A model generated the notes under the pieces. That model saw nothing but the letters and a program-made list of their open reading frames with translations. It was not told where the DNA came from and did no database searches. This document shows positions 24,200-32,077 of a DNA stretch of 64,000 bases, one piece after another. The stretch's first letter is position 1. Every line of letters starts with the position of its first letter. A program made the position numbers and the translations under genes. Where the stretch lies: assembly GCA_004292675.1 (NCBI GenBank), contig RDXO01000021.1, positions 30,416 to 94,415 of the forward strand, read 5' to 3'. Source of the DNA: Alphaproteobacteria bacterium (GTDB lineage: Bacteria; Pseudomonadota; Alphaproteobacteria; Rickettsiales; UBA998).

Positions 24200-25039
24200 A
24201 TGGAACAAGAAAAGCAGGAACAAAACAACATAACGCAGTCTTCTGTTACGAGCAGTATAGCCAAGGAGCAGCCGTGGCAAGATCCATGGGATATGCATCT
24301 AAGTATTTGGGAGAGCCTGCCAGATATAGATTTGAAAAAAGTCTATCGTGAATCATCTTTGGGGAAAGTGCTTGTGGCAGTAATGTCAGCAGGGGCAACG
24401 GCTGGATTATATTCACTTTATGAGAAAATACATCACGATGCTTATGGAATGTCGAATACCGTATCTCCTGCAGTTAGGTTGGGTGCAACTGCCGTTGCTA
24501 TCGCTGGTTCTCTAGGGTTGTGTGAGCTAGTAGCAGGGAAAGAATCGTGTGAGGGACAAGAACAAAAAACTGTATGGCGGCGTGCGTGTGACTATGTTTA
24601 TGCGGATACAGGTGTTGTCTACCCTTCTATTTATTATGATCGGTCATTATCTAGTGCAGATAGATCCATGTCGGGTGACATTGTCAAAGCGAATCAAAAG
24701 AAAATTAATCAAGAGTCCCTAAAAGGCGAGCATTTTAAGCAAGCATTGAGTGAACCGACTGGACAGGCATCTGCTGCAACAATGGCTCTTGGTGCAGCAA
24801 CGGGTCTATACTCACTCTATGCACAATTTCAAAAAGATGCGTATGGCGCACCCTTTATGGCGCATCCCGCCGTAGCACTAGGTGGGCTTGCGGTTGGAAT
24901 AGTCGGATTGGTAGGATTAGGTGTCAAGGTAACGGAAAAAGTACTCGACAAACTCGAACAACAACCACGCGAAACGCTGGATAGTTGGGCAAATAAAATC
25001 AATGCACAGCGTGAGCAAGAAAAAGAAATGGTGCGTTAG
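24200..25039 (+). CDS. Two-repeat membrane protein with GLYSLY motif
   Basis: 279 residues with two copies of one unit. Copy 1 (about 51-110) reads GATAGLYSLYEKIHHDAYG...SPAVRLGATAVAIAGSLGL; copy 2 (about 194-245) reads GAATGLYSLYAQFQKDAYG...HPAVALGGLAVGIVGLVGL. Each is likely a pair of short membrane helices. The C-terminus (LDKLEQQPRETLDSWANKIN...) is shared with the gene at 25861. AAGG lies before the ATG. No known family. Confidence 0.65.
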   Translation: MEQEKQEQNNITQSSVTSSIAKEQPWQDPWDMHLSIWESLPDIDLKKVYRESSLGKVLVAVMSAGATAGLYSLYEKIHHDAYGMSNTVSPAVRLGATAVAIAGSLGLCELVAGKESCEGQEQKTVWRRACDYVYADTGVVYPSIYYDRSLSSADRSMSGDIVKANQKKINQESLKGEHFKQALSEPTGQASAATMALGAATGLYSLYAQFQKDAYGAPFMAHPAVALGGLAVGIVGLVGLGVKVTEKVLDKLEQQPRETLDSWANKINAQREQEKEMVR

Positions 25040-25096
25040 AGTGCTTCAGTGATATAATTATCAATCAATCGGCAATCATACCATGACAAAAGCACT
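25040..25096. repeat. TATAG-type palindromic element D
   Basis: AGTGCTT (25040-25046) and AAGCACT (25090-25096) tips around TCAATCAATCGGC; starts one base after the stop codon of the preceding gene. Its right tip is continuous with TTGACA of the second G-tract promoter, so element and promoter are joined. Confidence 0.7.
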
Positions 25097-25145
25097 TGAC
25101 ATTTTCGGGAGGGGGGGTGATATTATACAAGTGTTCCTTCGCTTT
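25089..25145 (+). promoter_or_regulatory. G-tract promoter, copy 2
   Basis: TTGACA (25096-25101), a 19-bp spacer containing G3-A-G7-T-G-A, then TATTAT (25121-25126), with downstream ACAAGTGTTCCTTCGCTTT identical to copy 1. It faces the gene at 25294 across a leader of about 160 bases. Confidence 0.6.
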
Positions 25146-25224
25146 ATGGGGTGTCTATGACAATAACGAAGATGATGCTAGTGAAGATAAACATTAACAC
25201 TAGATAGTTTGCGTTCGATTGAGT

Positions 25225-25263
25225 AACATAGATCTAAATCCTAAAAAGATTTAGATCTATGTT
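25225..25263. repeat. Perfect 16-bp stem-loop in the leader of the gene at 25294
   Basis: AACATAGATCTAAATC (25225-25240) pairs completely with GATTTAGATCTATGTT (25248-25263), with a 7-nt loop CTAAAAA. It lies between the G-tract promoter and the gene 30 bases downstream, so it will form in the mRNA leader, or serve as an operator. Confidence 0.75.
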
Positions 25264-25293
25264 CGCATTAAACTATGGAATGAGGCGCAATCT

Positions 25294-25764
25294 ATGGCAG
25301 ATCAAAATATCATACAGCGGGTTACACACTTTATAGAAGATCGGATTGAACATTATCAGCCTGATCCTACCGCACCTAATTCTATCGTAGCAGAAGAAGA
25401 ATTTAAGGCGAGTCTCCCTATTGAAATAGTCACCAATATGCTATCACCAGATGTTTTAACGGACACAGTGCGGAGTAATCAGGGCGTAGCATCGCTTACT
25501 TTGGCAGGGGCGGCAGGTGTGATTGCAGGAATCGCATCAGAGAGAACCCCTAATTTGGCAACACAATGTGTGACGGGTGGCGTACTGGTCGCAGCAGCAG
25601 CGGGCTTGACGAATTTTGTTGCGCAAAATTTAGACACCACGATGACGCATTTAGAGCAAACCTATATGACTCCGAACACGTCACAGATTACTCAGCCTTC
25701 CTTAAACGGAACTATTGCAAAAGAACATACTCAAGAAAAATTTGATAGCCATATACGATTCTAA
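25294..25764 (+). CDS. Orphan small membrane protein
   Basis: 156 residues. Residues about 66-110 hold two glycine/alanine-rich hydrophobic segments (VASLTLAGAAGVIAGIAS; VTGGVLVAAAAGLTNFVA), like the paired helices of the GLYSLY units but without that motif; both ends are hydrophilic. It may be a diverged member of the same group. No family recognised. It is preceded by G-tract promoter copy 2 and a perfect hairpin, and followed by a terminator-like hairpin. Confidence 0.6.
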   Translation: MADQNIIQRVTHFIEDRIEHYQPDPTAPNSIVAEEEFKASLPIEIVTNMLSPDVLTDTVRSNQGVASLTLAGAAGVIAGIASERTPNLATQCVTGGVLVAAAAGLTNFVAQNLDTTMTHLEQTYMTPNTSQITQPSLNGTIAKEHTQEKFDSHIRF

Positions 25765-25780
25765 AGTGTAGACCGTGAGA

Positions 25781-25818
25781 CATAAAGCATACCCCCTTCA
25801 TTGGGAGTATGCTTTATG
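25781..25818 (+). terminator. Hairpin after the gene at 25294
   Basis: CATAAAGCATAC (25781-25792) pairs perfectly with GTATGCTTTATG (25807-25818), with CCC/GGG extending the stem. The AAGCATA/TATGCTT arms repeat those at 24121-24150. No long T-run follows. Confidence 0.6.
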
Positions 25819-25860
25819 CGAAAGCTAAGGAACATGGAACTATCGACCGAAAAATAGGAT

Positions 25861-26277
25861 GTGCCTATGGATGAGAATAAGAAAACTTTTTTTGATCGTC
25901 ATAATAAGGCGATGCAAAATCCAAGTACAGCATTTGCGTTAGCTTTTGCCCCTCTGTCTGTTGATAATTGGAAGCAAACCTTGCATGAACCGTTAGGAAA
26001 AGGATCGTTAGGAGTGATGGCTCTTGGGATGACAACGGGTTTATATTCACTCTATGCAAAGGATTATCCAACAGCATTTGCTGCAACGCATATAGCACAT
26101 CCCGCCGTTGCATGGGGAGGGCTTGCCATTGGTATCGCTGGGCTTTGTGGACTCACTTTGATCATGCAAGAAAAAGCACTCGATAAACTCGAACAACAAC
26201 CACGTGAAACGCTGGATAGTTGGGCAAATAAAATCAATGCACAGCGTGCGCAAGAAAAAGAAATGGTGCGAGGATAG
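25861..26277 (+). CDS. Single-repeat GLYSLY membrane protein
   Basis: 138 residues, matching the second half of the protein at 24200: MTTGLYSLYAKDYPTAF..., AHPAVAWGGLAIGIAGLCGL, then the common tail LDKLEQQPRETLDSWANKIN. The last 93 coding bases (26178-26270) differ from 24943-25035 at only 3 positions, while the N-terminal part is much more diverged, pointing to recent exchange of the 3' end. Function unknown. Confidence 0.65.
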   Translation: MPMDENKKTFFDRHNKAMQNPSTAFALAFAPLSVDNWKQTLHEPLGKGSLGVMALGMTTGLYSLYAKDYPTAFAATHIAHPAVAWGGLAIGIAGLCGLTLIMQEKALDKLEQQPRETLDSWANKINAQRAQEKEMVRG

Positions 26278-26304
26278 GAAGCATCCCCACGTGCGCGGGG
26301 AATA
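26278..26304. repeat. Lone hairpin resembling a type I-E CRISPR repeat
   Basis: GCATCCCCACGTGCGCGGGG and the following AATAC read, on the minus strand, as GTATTCCCCGCGCACGTGGG followed by GATGC. This has the GTxTTCCCCGC...GGGGAT pattern of type I-E CRISPR repeats. Only one copy is present and no cas gene is in the window, so it is recorded as a hairpin, probably a terminator for the gene ending at 26277. Confidence 0.4.
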
Positions 26305-26485
26305 CATGTAGTGATGTTTATTTATACAAAACAATAAATTATGTTTTTCCTTGCCCAAAACTCAGATTGTTCTTACGTTCACTCCTCATAATGCATTGTG
26401 CTATAGACAACACACGCTATTTATTTTATACAAAATCTGTATGAATTTGGAGCAAATTTATATATCTTTGATGCAAACAAACGGC

Positions 26486-26524
26486 TATATGTTCTTTAAT
26501 CGCAACCAAGGTTAAAAACATATA
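26486..26524. promoter_or_regulatory. Inverted repeat in front of the kdp operon
   Basis: TATATGTT (26486-26493) pairs with AACATATA (26517-26524), and the adjacent TTTAA with TTAAA, ending 4 nt before the first small ORF. It may be a leader hairpin or a regulator site. The 251 bases between 26278 and 26528 are AT-rich and hold nothing else I can name. Confidence 0.45.
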
Positions 26525-26528
26525 ATTT

Positions 26529-26627
26529 ATGTCACTTTTATTATATATTGGATTGGCTTTCGGGTTTTTTATACTCACATGGGCATTGGTGAATTTTTTT
26601 GAAACACTGCGGAGGAACGGATCATGA
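26529..26627 (+). CDS. Small membrane peptide upstream of kdpF
   Basis: 32 residues, 'MSLLLYIGLAFGFFILTWAL' then VNFFETLRRNGS: one hydrophobic helix and a short basic tail. Its stop overlaps the kdpF ATG (ATGA), and the kdpF ribosome site (GGAGGA) lies in its last codons. Peptides of this type (hydrophobic, ending around FxxxLR) occur before kdpF in other bacteria as far as I recall. Probably an accessory subunit or leader; not tested. Confidence 0.6.
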   Translation: MSLLLYIGLAFGFFILTWALVNFFETLRRNGS

Positions 26628-26716
26628 CTCTGCTTTACCTTGCTGCTAGTGGCATCACCCTCGCATTACTTATCTATCTCATCATCGCGTTGCTGAAGCC
26701 AGAAATGTTCCCTTGA
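26624..26716 (+). CDS. kdpF: Potassium-transporting ATPase small subunit KdpF
   Basis: 30 residues, 'MTLLYLAASGITLALLIYLI' then IALLKPEMFP: a single helix and the L-x-x-PE-x-F ending typical of KdpF. It stabilises the KdpABC complex in the inner membrane. It starts inside the preceding peptide gene and is followed, unusually, by an outer-membrane-type gene rather than kdpA. Confidence 0.85.
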   Translation: MTLLYLAASGITLALLIYLIIALLKPEMFP

Positions 26717-26732
26717 ACTGCACGGATTCATT

Positions 26733-27590
26733 ATGCAAAAACATCTCCTTTTCTTTCTCATAGCTTCCTCCCTATGCGTGGCTGCATCGTCTGCGATGGC
26801 AGGGGCGGATCATAGTTTGTTTAACCCTACGCCAGATGATGAGTTGCGCCCTATGGCAACGGAGCGTCCGAGCAAAACGGATAGCCCCTATTCATTAGAT
26901 GCGGGGCGTTTTCAGATTGAAAGCAATCTTTATGGCTATGTCCAAAATGATGATTGCGCGCACGGCACATGCGCCAAGAGCCGTCAGCATTTTATCGGCG
27001 GTAGCACAAACCTTCGCATAGGACTCACAGATCGTATGGATATTCAATTCATCGGTGATCTATACCGCGACAACAGAATCGATGATCGCACCAACAACAC
27101 ACGCACACAGCTTCAAGGCTATGGCGATACGCTGGTACGCCTCAAGGTGAATGCCTTCGGCAATCATCCCGCTGATCAATATTCTCTCGGTGTTTTGCCT
27201 TATATCAAATTGCCTACCAATCAGGATAATCTCGGTAATGATGAATTAGAAGGCGGGATAGGGCTTCCCTTCAACATTAATTTTGATGGTGGTTGGAATC
27301 TTGGTGGTATGACACAGCTTAATGTAGTGACGGATGGTGGATCGGGTTATGATCCAGCGTATGTCAACTCGCTGATCGTTGGCAAGGCTCTCACCTCTAA
27401 ACTTAGTGCCTACACCGAATTCTATACCTATAGAGCGGATCAGTCAGGGGCGCAGTGGCTGAATACGCTTGATTTCGGGACGGTCTATGCGGTAACAGAT
27501 AATTTCCGTATTGATGCCAATGTGCATCTCGGTGTGACGGATGCAGCGGATGATGTGAACTTTTTTGTAGGAACTGCCTACCGATTTTAG
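26733..27590 (+). CDS. Putative outer-membrane protein (phenol_MetA_deg-like transporter family)
   Basis: 285 residues with a signal peptide (cleavage after SSAMA, about residue 23) and a beta-barrel-like mature part ending in a C-terminal phenylalanine (FFVGTAYRF). RPSKTDSPYSLDAGRFQIESNLYGY resembles the MetA-pathway/phenol degradation outer-membrane family. It lies between kdpF and kdpA in the same direction with short gaps, so it is probably co-expressed with the potassium pump; whether it helps potassium cross the outer membrane is speculation. Confidence 0.7.
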   Translation: MQKHLLFFLIASSLCVAASSAMAGADHSLFNPTPDDELRPMATERPSKTDSPYSLDAGRFQIESNLYGYVQNDDCAHGTCAKSRQHFIGGSTNLRIGLTDRMDIQFIGDLYRDNRIDDRTNNTRTQLQGYGDTLVRLKVNAFGNHPADQYSLGVLPYIKLPTNQDNLGNDELEGGIGLPFNINFDGGWNLGGMTQLNVVTDGGSGYDPAYVNSLIVGKALTSKLSAYTEFYTYRADQSGAQWLNTLDFGTVYAVTDNFRIDANVHLGVTDAADDVNFFVGTAYRF

Positions 27591-27608
27591 TGTGAGGGAT
27601 AAAGAATT

Positions 27609-29354
27609 ATGGCTGAATGGTTGACTATATCAGGCAATGGCTGGTTGCAGCTTGTGCTTTATTTTGCGGTGCTTTTTGTGCTAGTAAAGCCACTTGGCAG
27701 TTATATGGCACGGGTTTATATGGGGGATCGCACCTTCTTATCATTATTATTTGCGCCACTTGAGAAGATTTTTTACCGTGCTAGCGGGATCAATCCTGAA
27801 AAGGATATGGGTTGGCAAGAATATGCCCGTTCGGTACTCGTGTTTAGTTTAGGCGGATTTCTTTTGCTCTTTGCTATGTTGCTTGTGCAAGGTATGTTGC
27901 CACTCAACCCGCAAGGGCTTTCTGGCCTCACGCCTGATTTAGCATTCAACACAGCGGTGAGCTTCATTACCAATACTAACTGGCAGTCCTATGGTGGCGA
28001 AACTACCATGAGCTATTTTAGCCAAATGGTGGGGCTAACGGTACAAAATTTCATTTCCGCTGCGTGCGGTATGGCGGTTTTGGTGGCATTGATTCGTGGG
28101 CTTTCACGCAAAAATACGCACGGCATCGGCAATTTTTGGGTCGATATGCTCCGCACTAATCTCTATATTTTATTGCCACTCTCATTAGTCTGGACGGTGC
28201 TTCTTTCCTCTGAGGGAGTCGTGCAGAGCTTCAGCCCTTATCTGGAAGTGCCGTTACTAGAACAAACAACACAGAACACAACACAAACTATTGCAGTTGG
28301 TCCTGTGGCATCGCAGGTGGCGATTAAACAATTAGGCACAAATGGTGGTGGGTTCTTTAACGTAAACTCAGCACATCCATTGGAAAACCCAACGCCCTTT
28401 TCCAATTTCCTGCAAATGATTGCTATCCTCATGATTCCCGTGGCACTATGCTACACATTTGGCGTGATGGTAGGCGATACACGTCAAGGTTGGGCTGTGC
28501 TTGCAGCAATGACGGTGATTTTCGTACCACTGCTGCTCTTTGGTATTGCGCAGGAGCAAAACGGCAATCCCAAATTTGAGGCACTCGGCATTGATCAATC
28601 TGCTACGGATAGTCAGGCTGGTGGCAATATGGAAGGCAAGGAAACGCGCTTCGGTATTGTGAATTCTGTATTATGGGCTTCAACTACCACGGCTGCTTCC
28701 AACGGGTCGGTGAACTCCATGCACGGCTCTTATACCCCCATGGGCGGATTTGTGCCACTAATCTTCATGCAGTTTGGTGAAGTGATTTATGGTGGTGTAG
28801 GTTCTGGTCTGTATGGAATGCTCGTATTTGTTATGCTCTGTGTATTTATTGCGGGGCTGATGGTTGGACGCACCCCCGAATATCTCGGCAAGAAGATTCA
28901 GGCATTTGAAATAAAAATGGCTGGAATTACCATCCTCGTTCCGTGCGCTGCTGTGCTGATTGGAACGTCGATTGCCGTGATGACTGAGGCGGGGCGTGCA
29001 GGCATCCTCAACCCCGGTGCGCAAGGTTTTTCAGAAGTGCTGTATGCCCTAACCTCTGTAAGCAACAATAATGGCAGTGCGTTTGCTGGTCTTACCGCGA
29101 ATACGCCTTTTTACAACACATTATTGGGTGTCTGCATGTTGTTTGGGCGGTTCTGGGTGATGATTCCTGTGTTGGCGATTGCGGGATCATTGGCTGCTAA
29201 AAACACCGCACCGCCATCGGCAGGAACGCTTCCTACTCATACGACACTCTTTGTAGGTGTGCTGGCTGCTATTGTGGTGCTGGTAGGTGTACTAACCTTT
29301 GTGCCTGCCTTGGCACTAGGTCCTATAGCGGAACATTTCAATCTTAGCCGTTAA
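27609..29354 (+). CDS. kdpA: Potassium-transporting ATPase potassium-binding subunit KdpA
   Basis: 581 residues and about ten membrane helices, related to the SKT potassium channel family. The selectivity-filter-like motifs are TNTNWQSYGGE, GTNGGGFFNVNSAHPLENPTP and TSVSNNNGSAFAGL. It selects K+ and passes it to KdpB. Length and motifs are normal. It is followed by kdpB after 29 nt. Confidence 0.96.
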   Translation: MAEWLTISGNGWLQLVLYFAVLFVLVKPLGSYMARVYMGDRTFLSLLFAPLEKIFYRASGINPEKDMGWQEYARSVLVFSLGGFLLLFAMLLVQGMLPLNPQGLSGLTPDLAFNTAVSFITNTNWQSYGGETTMSYFSQMVGLTVQNFISAACGMAVLVALIRGLSRKNTHGIGNFWVDMLRTNLYILLPLSLVWTVLLSSEGVVQSFSPYLEVPLLEQTTQNTTQTIAVGPVASQVAIKQLGTNGGGFFNVNSAHPLENPTPFSNFLQMIAILMIPVALCYTFGVMVGDTRQGWAVLAAMTVIFVPLLLFGIAQEQNGNPKFEALGIDQSATDSQAGGNMEGKETRFGIVNSVLWASTTTAASNGSVNSMHGSYTPMGGFVPLIFMQFGEVIYGGVGSGLYGMLVFVMLCVFIAGLMVGRTPEYLGKKIQAFEIKMAGITILVPCAAVLIGTSIAVMTEAGRAGILNPGAQGFSEVLYALTSVSNNNGSAFAGLTANTPFYNTLLGVCMLFGRFWVMIPVLAIAGSLAAKNTAPPSAGTLPTHTTLFVGVLAAIVVLVGVLTFVPALALGPIAEHFNLSR

Positions 29355-29383
29355 GCGACATCTAATATTTCAAGGATACGACT

Positions 29384-31471
29384 ATGTCAAAGACACACAT
29401 AGACAATAAATTGCTCACAAGCGCGAATATCACGCAAGCAATTACACAATCCTTTGTACGCTTGCGGTTTAGCTATCAGGCGCGCAACCCTGTCATGTTT
29501 TTGGTGTTTATCGGCTCGATCATCACGACGCTGATTTTTGGCTGGCAGATGGTTCATCCAAGCGGTGAGCCACTCTGGTTCATTGGTCATAGTGCATTCT
29601 GGCTTTGGTTTACGGTGCTGTTTGCCAATTTTGCAGAAGCGATTGCTGAGGGAAAAGGCAAGGCACAAGCAGATAGTCTTAAAAAAGTGCGCCGTGATGT
29701 GAGTGCGAAGAAACTTTTACACCCTAAAGATCGTGCGCATTTTGATGTTATTACGGCGAACATGCTGCGAAAAAATGACTATATCTTGGTCGAAGCGAAT
29801 GATTTTGTACCCGCTGATGGGCAGGTAATCGAGGGGATTGCCTCGATTGATGAAAGCGCGGTGACGGGAGAATCTGCACCTGTCATTCGTGAATCAGGTG
29901 GGGATCGTGATGCGGTAACGGGTGGTACGCGTGTGCTTTCAGATTGGATTGTGGTGCGTGTCACCTCTGATCCGGGTGAATCCTTCCTTGATCGTATGAT
30001 CGGGCTGGTGGAATCTGCTAAACGTCAAAAGACACCTAACGAAATCGCGCTCTCAATTTTGCTAGCAACGATGACGATTATCTTTTTGTTGGTATGCGCC
30101 ACGCTTTTACCTTTTTCGGCGTTCAGTGTGGAGCGGGCAGGATCGGGCAGTGTTATCACGATTACCGTATTAATCGCGCTCTTAGTCTGTCTGATTCCCA
30201 CCACGATCGGGGGCTTACTTTCAGCGATTGGCATTTCGGGTATGCAACGGCTTATTCAAGCCAATGTGATTGCTACTTCTGGTCGTGCGGTTGAAGCAGC
30301 GGGTGATGTGAATGTGTTATTGCTTGATAAAACGGGTACGATCACGTTTGGCAACCGTCAGGCGGTGGAATTTTTTCCCGCACCGAACATTTCCGTGCAG
30401 CAACTGGCAGAGGCTGCTGAACTTTCCTCTTTGAGCGATGATACCCCTGAAGGGCGTAGCATTGTAGCACTTGCACGCAGCAAATATCACATTGTCGAAA
30501 AGGATGTGAACGATCTCAATGCCACATTCATTCCGTTTAGTGCTGAGAAGCGCGTCAGTGGCGTTGTCATCACCGCTGCAAACGGAGCAGAACGCCACAT
30601 CATGAAAGGGGCGGGAGATGCCATTTCTTCCTATATTGCCCTCAAAAAAAGTACAGTTCCAGAGGAGATCAACCATCAGATTGATGAGATTGCCCGCCAT
30701 GGTGGCACACCGCTCACCGTGTGCGAGGAAGATCGAGTATTGGGTGTGATTTATCTGAAAGATATTGTCAAGCCTGACATCAAGCAACGTTTAACAGATC
30801 TTCGCAAAATGGGGATCAAAAGCGTGATGATTACGGGTGATAACCCACTCACCGCCGCAGCAATAGCAAATGAAGCAGGCGTGGATGATTTTATCCCGCA
30901 GGCGACACCTGAAATGAAACTCACCTATATTCGCAAGATGCAAGAAGGTGGAGAGTTAGTCGCAATGGTAGGCGATGGCACGAACGATGCGCCCGCTCTT
31001 GCGCAATCGGATGTAGCCGTTGCCATGAATTCTGGCACGCAGGCAGCCAAGGAAGCTGGAAATATGGTGGATTTAGATTCCGACCCCACCAAACTGATTG
31101 AGATTGTCGAAATTGGCAAGCAACTACTCATGACGCGTGGCGCACTCACTACGTTCAGTATATCCAATGATTTAGCGAAATATTTTGCCATTATTCCCGC
31201 AGCATTCGCCACCACCTATCCCGCCCTTTCTGCCTTAAACGTGATGGGGCTTACCAGCCCACAAAGTGCGATTCTGGCTGCTGTGATATTCAATGCATTC
31301 ATTATCATCGCACTTATTCCGCTCGCACTACGCGGAGTAAAATATCGCCCTGAAAGTGCAGCAACCATGCTCCGCCGTAATATTTGCGTATATGGCATTG
31401 GCGGTATCATCACACCATTTATAGGAATTAAACTAATCGATATGGTGCTTACCCTTGTTGGTCTTGCATAA
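29384..31471 (+). CDS. kdpB: Potassium-transporting ATPase ATP-binding subunit KdpB
   Basis: 695 residues, a P-type ATPase: TGES loop (SAVTGESAP), phosphorylation site [10 protein letters not shown] with Asp315, KGAGDA in the nucleotide domain, and hinge [21 protein letters not shown]. It hydrolyses ATP to drive K+ uptake with KdpA and KdpC at low external potassium. No missing key residue is seen. Confidence 0.97.
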   Translation: MSKTHIDNKLLTSANITQAITQSFVRLRFSYQARNPVMFLVFIGSIITTLIFGWQMVHPSGEPLWFIGHSAFWLWFTVLFANFAEAIAEGKGKAQADSLKKVRRDVSAKKLLHPKDRAHFDVITANMLRKNDYILVEANDFVPADGQVIEGIASIDESAVTGESAPVIRESGGDRDAVTGGTRVLSDWIVVRVTSDPGESFLDRMIGLVESAKRQKTPNEIALSILLATMTIIFLLVCATLLPFSAFSVERAGSGSVITITVLIALLVCLIPTTIGGLLSAIGISGMQRLIQANVIATSGRAVEAAGDVNVLLLDKTGTITFGNRQAVEFFPAPNISVQQLAEAAELSSLSDDTPEGRSIVALARSKYHIVEKDVNDLNATFIPFSAEKRVSGVVITAANGAERHIMKGAGDAISSYIALKKSTVPEEINHQIDEIARHGGTPLTVCEEDRVLGVIYLKDIVKPDIKQRLTDLRKMGIKSVMITGDNPLTAAAIANEAGVDDFIPQATPEMKLTYIRKMQEGGELVAMVGDGTNDAPALAQSDVAVAMNSGTQAAKEAGNMVDLDSDPTKLIEIVEIGKQLLMTRGALTTFSISNDLAKYFAIIPAAFATTYPALSALNVMGLTSPQSAILAAVIFNAFIIIALIPLALRGVKYRPESAATMLRRNICVYGIGGIITPFIGIKLIDMVLTLVGLA

Positions 31472-31483
31472 GGAATTACGAAC

Positions 31484-32062
31484 ATGACTACTATCACATC
31501 CGCTATTCGCCCCACACTCACTATGTTGTTGCTGTTAAGTGCGCTCTTTGGCTTGGCTTATCCGATGATTTCAACATTACTCGTGCAAGCCATGTTTACC
31601 GATCGCGTTGAAGCTAGCCTGATGAAAGGCACAAACAATGAAGTGCTTGGTTCATCATTGATTGGTCAACCATTTAGCGATCCGCGATATTTTTGGGGTA
31701 GACTTTCTGCTGCACAATATAACGCTGCCGCATCGACAGGATCAAACCTCGGTTCAGCGAACCCTGCGTTATTAGAGAACGTAAAGGCACGCATAGCAGC
31801 ACTCAAAAATGCTGATCCTGAGAACACTCAACCCATTCCCGTGGATTTAGTCACCGCTTCTGCTTCTGGTCTTGATCCTGAAATCAGCGTTGCGGCGGCG
31901 CACTATCAGCTATCACGGGTGGCGAAGGCTCGTGGAGTGGATGAACATCGCGTTCGTGAGGCAATAGAACGTTGTACTTCTCACAGACAATTTGGTATAT
32001 TAGGAGAACCACGCGTGAATGTGCTGATGGTGAATCTGTTGCTCGATGGCAAAATTGAATAA
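31484..32062 (+). CDS. kdpC: Potassium-transporting ATPase subunit KdpC
   Basis: 192 residues with one N-terminal membrane helix (about 10-32) and a periplasmic domain with the family motifs GSxLIGQPFSDPRYFWGRLSA and SASGLDPEISVAAAHYQLSRVA. It is needed for assembly and ATP affinity of the Kdp pump. It is followed by kdpD after 15 nt, so sensor and pump are in one transcription unit. Confidence 0.95.
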   Translation: MTTITSAIRPTLTMLLLLSALFGLAYPMISTLLVQAMFTDRVEASLMKGTNNEVLGSSLIGQPFSDPRYFWGRLSAAQYNAAASTGSNLGSANPALLENVKARIAALKNADPENTQPIPVDLVTASASGLDPEISVAAAHYQLSRVAKARGVDEHRVREAIERCTSHRQFGILGEPRVNVLMVNLLLDGKIE

Positions 32063-32077
32063 ACAGGAAGCGATAAT

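Noticed and set aside
23271..25146. Complete transposon bounded by palindromic elements C and D
   Set aside because: The genes between show no transposase, and elements C and D occur singly elsewhere, so they are not the ends of one unit.
26278..26304. CRISPR array
   Set aside because: Only one repeat-like unit, no second repeat or spacer and no cas genes within the window.
26305..26528. Riboswitch (c-di-AMP type) in front of kdp
   Set aside because: No conserved ydaO-type motifs were visible; only a simple inverted repeat.
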